Shown here: positions 55,567 to 64,000 of the stretch, one piece after another
How positions within the stretch are numbered: the first letter of the stretch is position 1
Layout of the letters: each line of letters opens with the position of its first letter
Assembly: GCA_037974665.1 (NCBI GenBank)
Contig: CM075778.1
Coordinates: 14,125,001 to 14,189,000, forward strand
Direction of reading: 5' to 3'
DNA from: Ehretia macrophylla
Taxonomy: Eukaryota; Streptophyta; Magnoliopsida; Boraginales; Ehretiaceae
Length of the DNA: 64,000 nucleotides
Position numbers and translations under genes: made by a program
The notes under the pieces: generated by a model
What the model saw: only the letters and a program-made list of their open reading frames with translations
The model's database searches: none
What the model was told of the DNA's origin: nothing

Positions 55567-56640
55567 ATGTCATTATTACAAGAAATGGCATATCATCCCA
55601 CCTCCAGTTCGGGGATTCCCTCATCCTCTGAGACAACAGGCCATGATGTGCAAGGAACAGCCACCAGAGAACCAGTTCCTCAGACTAGTCAAGTACCCCA
55701 GGTCGACTCAGCATCAGTTGCAAATGTTATGCTACAGCAGGTTGCCGCAACAATGGCAAGAGAGGCATCAACTCGTAGAGGAGAAGAATCAAATGAATAC
55801 CAAGCACTGAAGGATTTTAAGGATATGAGGCCACCATTATTTCGAGGAGAGAGTGACCCTAAAATAGATTTTGAATGGCTCGATGCAGTAGAGAAAATAT
55901 ATGAGGTGTCACAGTACGATGATGAAAGGAAAGTTCGTTTCGGGACTCATATGTTTCGTGATAACGCAGAGACGTGGTGGAGCATCAAAATGACTGAATT
56001 AGAGGGTCCAATTACCTGGGTGTATTTTCGTGAGCTATTTCAGGCTGAGTTTTATCCGGAGTCTTATAAAGATATCAAGTTAGATGAGTTCATCCATTTG
56101 AAACAGAACAACATGACAGTGAGTGAGTACACAGACAAGTTTATTGCACTTTCTAAATTCGCACCATATCTAGTAAAACCAGAGCGAACAAAAATTAAGA
56201 GATTTGAATCTGGTTTGCGACCACACATATTCCAGTTTGTGGCAACTCAGCAACACCAGGTTTTCCGACATGCTTACGAGGCAGCGGTGATTGCTGAGAG
56301 AGGAGAAAACATGCTATTTCAATCACAATTTCAGCCACAACAACAAGTTATAGGGGATAAAAGGCGAGATAGGCCATGGGGTGAATCACAGGGTCAAAAG
56401 TTCGGAGGTAGTTCTTCAAAGAAACCTTTTAAACAACAGCCCAGTGGTCAAACTTCTCAGTACAGGCCGTATGTGCCACGACCAGCAGGCCAAAGACCAC
56501 CTTCGACAGAGGTACCTAAATGTATGCAGTGTGGTAAAGCTCATCGTACTGAGGCATGCCGTTAGTTGACTGGTGGGTGTTTTTGGTATGGATCTGTGGA
56601 CTATCGTATCCGGGAATGTCCTAAGAGATTAATTTCCTTG
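55567..56640 (+). pseudogene. Element C Gag with two zinc knuckles
   Basis: ATG at 55567 (MSLLQEMAYHP). The retrotransposon gag domain is at about residues 75-245: PPLFRGESDP, WLDAVEKIYEVSQYDDE, ETWWSIK, FYPESYKDIKLDEFIHLKQ, RFESGLRPHI. The knuckle region CMQCGKAHRTEACR is followed by TAG (56563-56565), then [14 protein letters not shown] in the same frame, with Cys and His replaced by Tyr. Gag forms the particle and binds RNA. The single TAG inside the knuckle region probably blocks Gag-Pol unless it is read through. Confidence 0.92.
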
Positions 56641-57891
56641 GCAACTAGTCAGGGAGATGTTCGTGCACCTACTATTAGACCGGCTCTTCCACCGACAGTT
56701 CAATCGGTTCAGCAGACAGTTCCTAGAGTTGGTGGTCAGTGGTCTCAGCCTCGGCCTAGATTATATGCTTTGGTTTATGGAGACACCCATGCCTCAGATT
56801 CAGTGGTTACAGGTATCTTACGAATTTCTGATGCATATGCACATGTGTTATTTGATACTGGCTCGAATTATTCTTTTACTTCCTCGGCATTTGCATCCAT
56901 GTTAAATATTCTACCTGAGCCATTAGAGACACCATTATGTGTGAAATCTCCTGTTGGGGTTTTTGTTAATACAGACTCTGTATGTAAAAACTGCATAGTG
57001 CATGTAGAGGGCAGAGAACTATTAGCCAATTTAATTTGCTTGGATATGAAAGATTTTGATGTCATTTTGGGAATGGATTGGCTATCAACGTACCATGGTT
57101 ATGTGGATTGCTTTGCCAAAAAGGTTATACTTTGTTTACCTGGTGAATCTGAGTTTGAATTTCAAAGAAGAAAAGGGGAGATGCCTTGTGTTTTATCTGC
57201 GTTGAGAGCTCAAAAATTATTGAAGAAAGGTTATGATGGGTTTCTTGCCTATGTGGTGGATAATGAGCAGAAAGAGCAAAGTGTTGAAGAAGTTCCTATT
57301 GTCAGAGAATTTTCGGATGTATTTCCAGATGATATTCCAGGGTTGCCTCCAGAACGTGAAGTTGAGTTCAAGATAGAACTTTTGCCAGATACTCAACCAA
57401 TATCAAAGACCCCATACAGAATGGCTCCGACAGAATTGAAAGAATTGAAGATACAATTGCAAGAGCTACTTGATAAGGGTCAGATCCGTCCTAGCGTTTC
57501 TCCTTGGGGAGCACCAGTATTATTTGTAAAAAAGAAGGATGGCAGTTTAAGGTTATGCATTGACTATCGTGAACTGAATAAAGTCACAGTGAAGAACAGA
57601 TATCCCTTGCCTCGTATCGATGATCTATTTGACCAACTTCAAGGTGCTCAGGTATTCTCAAAGATAGATTTGAGGTCAGGTTATCATCAATTGAGAGTTA
57701 AAGCAGAGGATGTTTTAAAGACAGCTTTCCGGACCAGATATGGACATTATGAGTTTGTGGTGATGCCATTTGGTCTGACAAATGCTCCAGCAGCTTTTAT
57801 GGATTTGATGAACACGGTATTCAAGCCATACCTAGATCAATTCGTGGTGGTGTTTATAGATGACATTCTGATATACTCCAGGAGTCATTAG
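56641..57891 (+). pseudogene. Element C protease and reverse transcriptase (N-terminal)
   Basis: Protease: [16 protein letters not shown] (active Asp) and [116 protein letters not shown] and the catalytic [14 protein letters not shown]. It stops in frame at TAG 57889-57891, immediately after the active site. It is continuous with gag in frame. Confidence 0.94.
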
Positions 57892-58926
57892 GACCACGAG
57901 CAACACCTTAGAACAGTCTTGCAGACCCTTCGAGAGAAACGGTTATATGCTAAACTAAAGAAATGTGAATTCTGGTTGAGTAGTGTGACTTTCTTGGGCC
58001 ATGTTATATCCAAGAATGGCATATCTGTGGATCCTCAGAAAATTGAGGCAGTAAGTAATTGGCCAAGACCAACTTCTGTTACTGAAGTTCGTAGTTTTCT
58101 CGGGTTAGCTGGATATTATAGGAAATTTGTGGAGGGATTTGCGCGGTTAGCTACACCTTTGACACAGTTAACTCGGAAGAGCTCCAAATTCGAGTGGACT
58201 GAGAAATGTGACCGAAGTTTTCAAGAATTGAAGAATCGTTTAATCTCGGCACCAGTATTAACTCTTTCATCTGGGACAGAGGGCTTTGCTATATACAGTG
58301 ATGCTTCCAGAAGTGGTTTAGGATGTGTATTAATGCAGCATGGAAAAGTGATTGCATATGCCTCCAGGCAATTGAAGAGTTATGAACAGAATTACCCCAC
58401 TCATGATCTGGAGCTAGCAGCGGTTATATTTGCTCTTAAGATCTGGCGGCATTATCTGTACGGAGCTACTTGTGATGTATACACCGATCATCAAAGTTTA
58501 AAGTACATCTTTACACAAAAAGAATTAAATCTCAGACAGAGAAGATGGCTAGAGCTTCTAAAGGACTATGATTTGCAAATTCAATACCATCCTGGAAAGG
58601 CTAATCGAGTGGCAGATGCTCTAAGTAGAAGACCGGTAGTGACTGCAGCGTCCTTATTGACATCAGAGAAAGAATTGGTCAAAGAGTTTGAAAGGTTACA
58701 ACTGGAAATAGTTACCCCTGGTGAGAAAAGATTATATGCTCACTTAATCATTCATCCTACATTATTGGATCGAATCAAGGAAGCTCAGAAGAATGATCCT
58801 TTCTTGGAAATGGTTAGAGATAAATTGGAAGAAGGGAAAGAAATTGAATTTCAAAAAGATGAAAATGGCATTGTACGCTACAACAGTAGATTATGTGTGC
58901 CGGATGACCTAGCATTGAAGATATAA
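57892..58926 (+). pseudogene. Element C RT thumb/connection and RNase H
   Basis: It continues in the same frame: [48 protein letters not shown]; RNase H with [47 protein letters not shown], then RVADALSRR. It ends in TAA at 58924-58926 just before the integrase zinc region. RNase H would remove the RNA strand during cDNA synthesis. Confidence 0.93.
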
Positions 58927-59790
58927 ATTCTGTCTGAAGCACATGACTCTCCATTTATAGTGCATCCAGGTGGAACTAAAATGTATAGGGATCTTCGAGA
59001 ACATTTCTGGTGGAATAACATGAAACATGAAGTTGCTGACTATGTAGCTAAATGTTTAACATGTCAAAAGATCAAAGCTGAACATCAAAAGCCCTCCGGA
59101 CTACTCCAACCATTGAAGATTCCTGAGTGGAAATGGGATAGTATATCCATGGATTTTGTTGTGGGTTTGCCAAAGACTAGAAGTAAAAACGATGCGATTT
59201 GGGTAATCATGGATAGACTGACCAAGACAGCTCATTTTCTACCTATCCGGATTGATGAAAGTAAAGATAAATTAGCTAAACAGTACATAGATGAGGTAAT
59301 ATGTCTTCACGGTGTACCAAAAGAAATTGTGTCTGATCGTGATCCAAGATTTACATCAAGATTCTAGCAGGGTATGCAACGAGCATTAGGTACGCAGTTA
59401 AGGATGAGTACTGCATTTCATCCTCAAACAGATGGCCAAACAGATGGCCAAACAGAAAGAACTATCCAAATTTTGGAAGATATGCTCCGTGCTTGTGTTT
59501 TGAATTGGGGAGGTAATTGGGATTCCTACTTGGCTTTGGTTGAATTTGCATATAATAACAGTTACCAGTCCAGCATTCAGATGGCACCCTACGAAGCATT
59601 ATATGGTCGGAAATGCAGGACTCCACTATATTGGGATTTGGATGAAAGAAAAGTAGTAAACTCTCAACTCCTTGAAGATGCAGAAGAAAAAGTTAAATTA
59701 ATTCGAGCATGACTTAAAAAAGCACTAGACAGACAAAAGAGCTGGGCAGATATAAGGCGGAAAGATCTAGCATTCGAGGTAGGTGAACAT
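58927..59790 (+). pseudogene. Element C integrase
   Basis: Zinc-binding part HPGGTKMYRDLREHFWW and CLTCQKIKAEHQKP. Core: first Asp in VIMDRLTKTAHFLP, second in SDRDPRFTSRF, and Glu in TERTIQILE. Nonsense codons lie at 59365-59367 (where element E has Trp) and 59710-59712 (where E has Arg). A 12-bp in-frame duplication makes PQTDGQTDGQTERT, adding four residues between the second Asp and the Glu. The core would be expected to be damaged even without the stops. Confidence 0.92.
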
Positions 59791-60213
59791 GTGTTTTTAA
59801 AGGTATCTCCAACCAAAGGTGTAATCAGATTTGGTAGACGAGGGAAGTTGAATGCACGATATGTGGGCCCATTTGAAGTATTAGAACGAGTTGGAGCGGT
59901 TGCTTACAAAATAGCTCTACCTCCAGCATTGGCAGGTGTCCACAATGTATTTCACGTCTCACAGCTGCGAAAATATGTACCGGATCCCAGCCACATTCTA
60001 CAGTATGACCAGATTCAAGTAAAAGATTATCTGAAGTATGTTGAGCATCCAGTGGCTATTATTGACAGAAAAGAACAAGTACTACAATGTCGTACTATTC
60101 CATATGTGAAGGTTCGGTGGAGTAATAATCATACAGATAGAGAAGCCACTTGGGAACTAGAGTCAGAGATGCATGAAAAGTATCCATTTTTGTTTGAAGT
60201 GCCAGGTAAATAA
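59791..60213 (+). pseudogene. Element C integrase C-terminus with chromodomain
   Basis: MFLKVSPTKGVIRFG, ARYVGPFEVLERVG (GPY/F module), HNVFHVSQLRKYVPDPSHIL, then a chromodomain: IIDRKEQVLQCRTIPYVKVRW and REATWELESEMHEKYPFLF, with a stop at 60211-60213. Chromodomains of this clade tether integration to repressive chromatin. In frame with all upstream parts. Downstream is a CGAGGACGAAA phrase and the PPT. Confidence 0.93.
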
Positions 60214-60234
60214 GTTTCGAGGACGAAACTTTTT

Positions 60235-60248
60235 GAAGGAGGGAAGAG
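60235..60248 (+). promoter_or_regulatory. Polypurine tract of element C
   Basis: GAAGGAGGGAAGAG directly before the 3' LTR start TGTAACACCC. Confidence 0.9.
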
Positions 60249-62402
60249 TGTAACACCCAGCACTAGAATCTCATGACACCTCATGCTTATACTATGTGCA
60301 TCCATGTTTAAATCATTGTCATTTCATGTTATTTAAATGCTATTTTATATATTTGTTAATAAGCTGAAGGAAAAAAAAAAAAAAAAAAAAAAAAAGAGGA
60401 AGAAGAACTTATCAAAACTGTCAAAACTGAAGTAGGTAGCCAGGAAGATTCTAACCTGCGACCTCTTCCTTCTTTGCACACGCTTTGACCAACTGAACTA
60501 AGGCTAGCTTGTTACAAAAACTAAACATTAGTAATATATATACGTGAAAGCCTATTAGATCAGTTTAAATTCAGCAAACCAAGACAACTTTTCCCATTTC
60601 TTTTCACAACACCCCCCTACCAGTTAACATGGAGGCAGAACGCGACCCAGCTGCAAACTAAGCTAAACTACTCTTTAAACCTAGAAAACGTAAGATTCTA
60701 ACGCATTGGAGGTCATAGCATGTAAGTAGATTTAATTCTATTATGAAATTTCTGCTTATTTATGTACGTATATGTGTATATATATGTGTCAACTCTTTTA
60801 ATAATTTAAGTTGTGGCATAAATCTTTAGAATACTTGTTAGATATTAATTTAGTCAAAGTTCTACATGATTTAGATATGGCTTTTAGCTTGTGTGTGTGA
60901 ACAGTAGGTGTAGGAATTGGTTTAAATTCTGAATTTTCAGTAATAGATATGTATATATGCTTGTACATGTGTAATATGAGTTGGTTTGAGAAGTTATTGA
61001 CCTATATACCTATTGTATAACATTTGCACATTAAATAATTTGGGTGTACGTGTTTGAATATATAGTTGTTTTGTCGTGGGTGTAGTAGAGAAAATAAAGT
61101 TGTCTGTATGCATATGTAAATGTATAAGTTCTATATTTTTGTTGATATGTGTATATAATTAAATGAGCATGATTTAGGTTTTAAGCAGTGAATTGGCTAT
61201 ATATTTGCTAAGAGTTAAAGTTGCGAGGCTCATGAGTTAAATTGTTAAAGACGTTACGTGAGGTGATAACAGTGAGTGATAATAAGTTGTGGTGACGTAT
61301 ATGTATGTGTTATTGCCATATAGATAAGATAGTAAATGAAATATAACATGCTATTATTTTATACCCTTTTTACTTGTCTTCTAGAGTTTAATGTTTTAGT
61401 AAAATTTATTATGGTGTAGTTGTGAGTCACTCTTGAATCAGTTGTCTTAATCAGAGGGTTGAATAAGTTAAAGCCAGGTCAAGGTAAGTAGAATACCCGT
61501 TCCGTTATACACATATCTACTTTGTTTCAGTTCGAGCTATACACCTTCTTTCCTATTCAAATTGAATCACTTTTGACTCTTTGATCTTCATTCCTTGAGT
61601 AAAGCACTTGTTCTTACTAAATGTATGCTGTGACACCCAGACGTCAGGGTGAAATATATAGCCGTCCTGGCTTTTAGGCCTACTCTGTTATATATATGTA
61701 TCAATTGTTATCAGATGAATCAGTTGTGCATCAATTGTTAGGCATACGCATCGATGCCAGGAATGCATCAATTGTTAGACATATATGTTAGGCAATTGTA
61801 TCAGTGGCCGGCCAAACTCGCAATTGTTAATTATATGTATCAATTGTTTATCACAGCTGTGCAGTTGTACTCAGATTCTATTCCGTATGCTTATTTCCTC
61901 CTCTTTCTATCAAATGCTTCATTGATATTTCATAAGTTTTCAGGGTATTCTACTTAATGAGCTTTGTCCGCTCATTTCATTTATTCGCTGTGCAGAGGAA
62001 AGTGGGGAGGAATACCAGGGCGTAGAGTATCAGGAAGGAGAGTACCAGGGAGAAGAGAATCAGAGAGAGGAGTATCAAGTAGACGAGGAACAGGGTGGGG
62101 CCAGACATAGTCTTTTACCCGGTTTACCTTTTGTATGTTGTTCCTTTAGTCTTCAGTTCAGCACTGTGGATAAACTTTCTAGTTAAGGTTGATGTAATTT
62201 TGCAGAAGTAGTTATGTAAATATAAACAAGGCCAGGTCTTGTGTATTTGCTTATCGTGGTATATAGATGCTCTGGTTTGGTTTGGCAGATTGACTGTTAT
62301 TAATGATTATTGTATTAGATCGCCTTGCAGGCTTAGATTGTTTGACTTAGGTCTGTGGCAGGTCACGACCCGAGTTTTAGAATTGAAATTCGGGGCGTGA
62401 CA
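60249..62402 (+). repeat. 3' LTR of element C
   Basis: 2154 bp, uninterrupted, flanked on the right by CACAC. Compared with the 5' LTR it has a longer A run (about 60370-60395), a missing 26-bp segment near 61322, a mutated B box in the tRNA-like block, and a one-base deletion in the acidic frame. Confidence 0.95.
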
Positions 62403-62694
62403 CACACACAACACAATTATTATAATAGAGAAAGAAAAACGTGCCTTGCCCTTCCAAATTTGGGTTTCCAAGGATATTATCGAAAAAAAGATTTTCAGTT
62501 TGGCGCCCGTAAAACACAAAATTTCGCCCCTTGCATGCTTGGCAAAGTGTAAGAAGCAAAATGGCTACTCTTTGTGCAGACATTTGTACTTTATACATGC
62601 GGGGATTAGTAATGTGCAGTGAAACGCATTTGTGGATTGAAAAAATTCAAACTTTGTACAGACATTTTTACTTTAAAGTACTTTTCTAGGTGTA
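62403..62694. other. Unique-looking DNA right of element C
   Basis: The CACAC duplication and remaining CA run, then 280 bp without a recognisable gene or repeat. Confidence 0.5.
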
Positions 62695-62994
62695 GGTAAT
62701 AAGAAGTATAGCCGAACGCTATTTTGTCCTTTCCTTACTATGCTCAGTTTTCCTAGGAGCATCATTTACAAAATGCATGCTGTTAATTGATCAAGTTGCA
62801 CAACTCTCACCGGACACAGTTTTTACTTATGAGAAATTTTTTAAGGTAATAAGAAGTATAGCCGAACGCTATTTTGTCCTTTCCTTACTATGCTCAGTTT
62901 TCCTAGGAGCATCATTTACAAAATGCATGCTGTTAATTGATCAAGTTGCACAACTCTCACCGGACACAGTTTTTACTTATGAGAAATTTTTAAA
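62695..62994 (+). repeat. Perfect 150-bp tandem duplication
   Basis: Copies at 62695-62844 and 62845-62994 are identical except for the last few bases. 150 is a multiple of three, and one plus-strand frame (open from about 62696 to 63007) reads through both, giving a 50-residue repeat with SIAERYFVLSLLCSVFLGAS and QVAQLSPDTVFTYEKF. No known protein is recognised, so the open frame may be chance. The duplication must be very recent. Confidence 0.9.
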
Positions 62995-63138
62995 AAAATT
63001 TAACTGATCGGTTAGTTGAAATTTTTACACATAAAATATTAAAATTAAACAAATATAAGAATTATTTATTGAGTAAAAAAATTTTATTGACTGATTAGTC
63101 AAATTTTTTGAAACTTTTCCTTCACTTCTCAGAAGCCT

Positions 63139-63579
63139 CTACGTTGATATCTTGACCCCAAACAACTTGAATGGTTGAACTTGTTGAACTCCTTCATTTT
63201 TTGCCACGTCTTCTTTTTTGGCTTGAGGCCTCCAATCTATGAAAAACTGCACGTCTGGACTTGTTGAACGCAGAAAACATATTACATCTCCGGCATTTAC
63301 GCCCTTTTCCCTCACAAATTGATTCCACTCGCTTGTGAATACATAGCCTTGGCTGCTTTTCCAAAACGTAAATCTGAATCTCCATGTTTTCCCTTCACAA
63401 TCTTTCATGCACAATAAAGTACCATCCGAGGTGGTTGCTTCATGCAGTGGAAAGTGCTTCTTAGCTTGGTGCTTCGGTATGGCTAACCGGCATAATTTTA
63501 TGTCGCTCCTTGTTATTACCTTATCAAAAAGCTTTTCCAGTCTACCCGAAGGAGTAAAACTCGATACCTCTTTTACCAT
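63139..63579 (-). CDS. B3-domain DNA-binding protein, RAV/NGATHA-like
   Basis: The best start is the ATG at 63579 (MVKEVSSFTPSGRLEKLFDK), giving 146 residues; an in-frame stop lies 14 codons upstream. A B3 domain fills about residues 13-125: ITRSDIKLCRLAIPKHQAKK, HFPL, GKTWRFRFTFWKSSQGYVF, then WNQFVREKGVNAGDVICFLR, and a terminal VQPFKLFGVKI. This order matches B3 domains of RAV and NGATHA transcription factors, which bind CACCTG-type DNA in the nucleus. No AP2 domain is seen, and the Asn of KLNRL is replaced by Cys. It may be a short B3 gene, one exon of a longer gene, or a pseudogene. Confidence 0.8.
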   Translation of the reverse strand: MVKEVSSFTPSGRLEKLFDKVITRSDIKLCRLAIPKHQAKKHFPLHEATTSDGTLLCMKDCEGKTWRFRFTFWKSSQGYVFTSEWNQFVREKGVNAGDVICFLRSTSPDVQFFIDWRPQAKKEDVAKNEGVQQVQPFKLFGVKIST

Positions 63580-64000
63580 ATTAAGGTCATATGGATAGTG
63601 TGTGTTTGCGATCGTCAATTATTGAGCCGTTATGGTTTCTTGGCAGCATGTCTATGGAGTATCTCAACTTCACAATTGTTTCTCTTCTGATAACGTCTAA
63701 GATTTTTAAAGGCCTAGCTCACAATTGCTCGCTAGTGAAGCGTTGAGCTAAAACCTAGAGACATGTATTTGGTGTTATATATGTGCACATTTATAACAGC
63801 AAGACACTTTTTTAGTATGTCACTATGATTGTGTAAATTCATGAGATGCATAGGAAAAGAACAAAGATAGAGGGCCATGCATGAGTCATGCAAAGAGAGA
63901 CCTTTCATGATAGACGGATAGGTAGGGAGGAAGCTGCTGGATATGAGGCCTTGGTTATGGGTAATAGGCAGCAAGCAGAGGGTTATAAGATTCAGACGAC
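63580..64000 (-). other. Upstream region of the B3 gene, no gene recognised
   Basis: On the minus strand a TATA-like TATATATAACACC phrase lies near 63774-63786, about 200 bp from the ATG. An 80-codon minus-strand frame (63732-63974) has no recognisable motif. It could contain the promoter or an upstream exon. Confidence 0.4.

Larger units (their letters stand above)
50824..62402 (+). mobile_element. Element C: chromovirus (Ty3/gypsy) with TSD CACAC
   Basis: The 5' LTR is 50824-55440 (with solo LTR D inside), gag-pol 55567-60213, the PPT 60235-60248, the 3' LTR 60249-62402. LTRs start TGTAACACCCAGC and end TTCGGGGCGTGACA; without D they are 2169 and 2154 bp and nearly identical. Gag to chromodomain is a single reading frame across 4.6 kb with five nonsense codons and no frameshift. 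Without D the element is about 9.1 kb. It is the best preserved element in the window and probably a recent insertion. Confidence 0.95.

Noticed and set aside
56560..56570. Programmed stop-codon readthrough between Gag and Pol in element C
   Set aside because: The TAG lies inside the knuckle region rather than between gag and pro, and four more stops follow in pol, so mutation is simpler.

Overview
The window looks like heterochromatin-like repeat sequence from a flowering plant. The evidence is AT-rich intergenic DNA, Tekay/Del-type chromovirus polyproteins with a chromodomain motif, Ty1/copia elements primed by initiator tRNA-Met, a plant LINE with a C-terminal RNase H, a TRIM element, and one host-type gene encoding a plant-specific B3 DNA-binding domain. 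The species cannot be named from the sequence. No organellar or bacterial features were seen, and no true RNA gene.

Layout. 1-3706: no recognisable gene. 3707-16819: a pile of LTRs, namely a truncated LTR (3707-5145), a copia element with a 5' LTR (5146-10481) split by a 2953-bp solo LTR (5921-8873, TSD TCGAA), its leader and a gag remnant (to 13399), a solo LTR (13605-15887) and an LTR fragment on the minus strand (15888-16746). 16820-43035: a large minus-strand Ty3/gypsy element with almost no coding capacity (element H). It carries two nested guests: a chromovirus with gag-pol (element E, 20611-30347) in its internal region, and a copia element (31580-41224, TSD CCCCG) in its 5' LTR. 43043-43586: a complete TRIM fused directly to H; the pair is flanked by GGATG on both sides. 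43592-50729: a copia-type LTR, a 5'-truncated LINE, a solo-like LTR (F) and the 3' end of another copia. 50824-62402: the youngest-looking element (C, plus strand). It has two near-identical 2.15-kb LTRs, a CACAC TSD and a single-frame gag-pol broken only by nonsense codons; its 5' LTR holds a solo LTR (D, TSD ATACC). 62403-64000: unique-looking DNA with a perfect 150-bp tandem duplication and a single-exon-like B3-domain gene on the minus strand.

How it works together. The insertions date each other: H is older than E and copia-1, and C is older than solo LTR D. E and C encode Gag, protease, reverse transcriptase, RNase H, integrase and a chromodomain, but both are inactivated by scattered stop codons, many at places where the other element has Trp, Gln or Arg.

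The most unusual signal lies inside the LTRs of several Ty3/gypsy families (5921, 13605, 16820, 20611, 47836, 50824, 52087). They share an ordered architecture: a 5' splice-donor-like site (AAG/GTGAG), then in many of them a hairpin with a constant CTACTTT loop and a covarying stem, then a shared GC-rich core, then an acceptor-like site, then a short acidic reading frame ending in a stop. The peptide (for example YVPPEEENVPY) varies mainly at synonymous positions. I know of no described function for an LTR-internal intron and peptide of this kind; this is the main candidate for follow-up.
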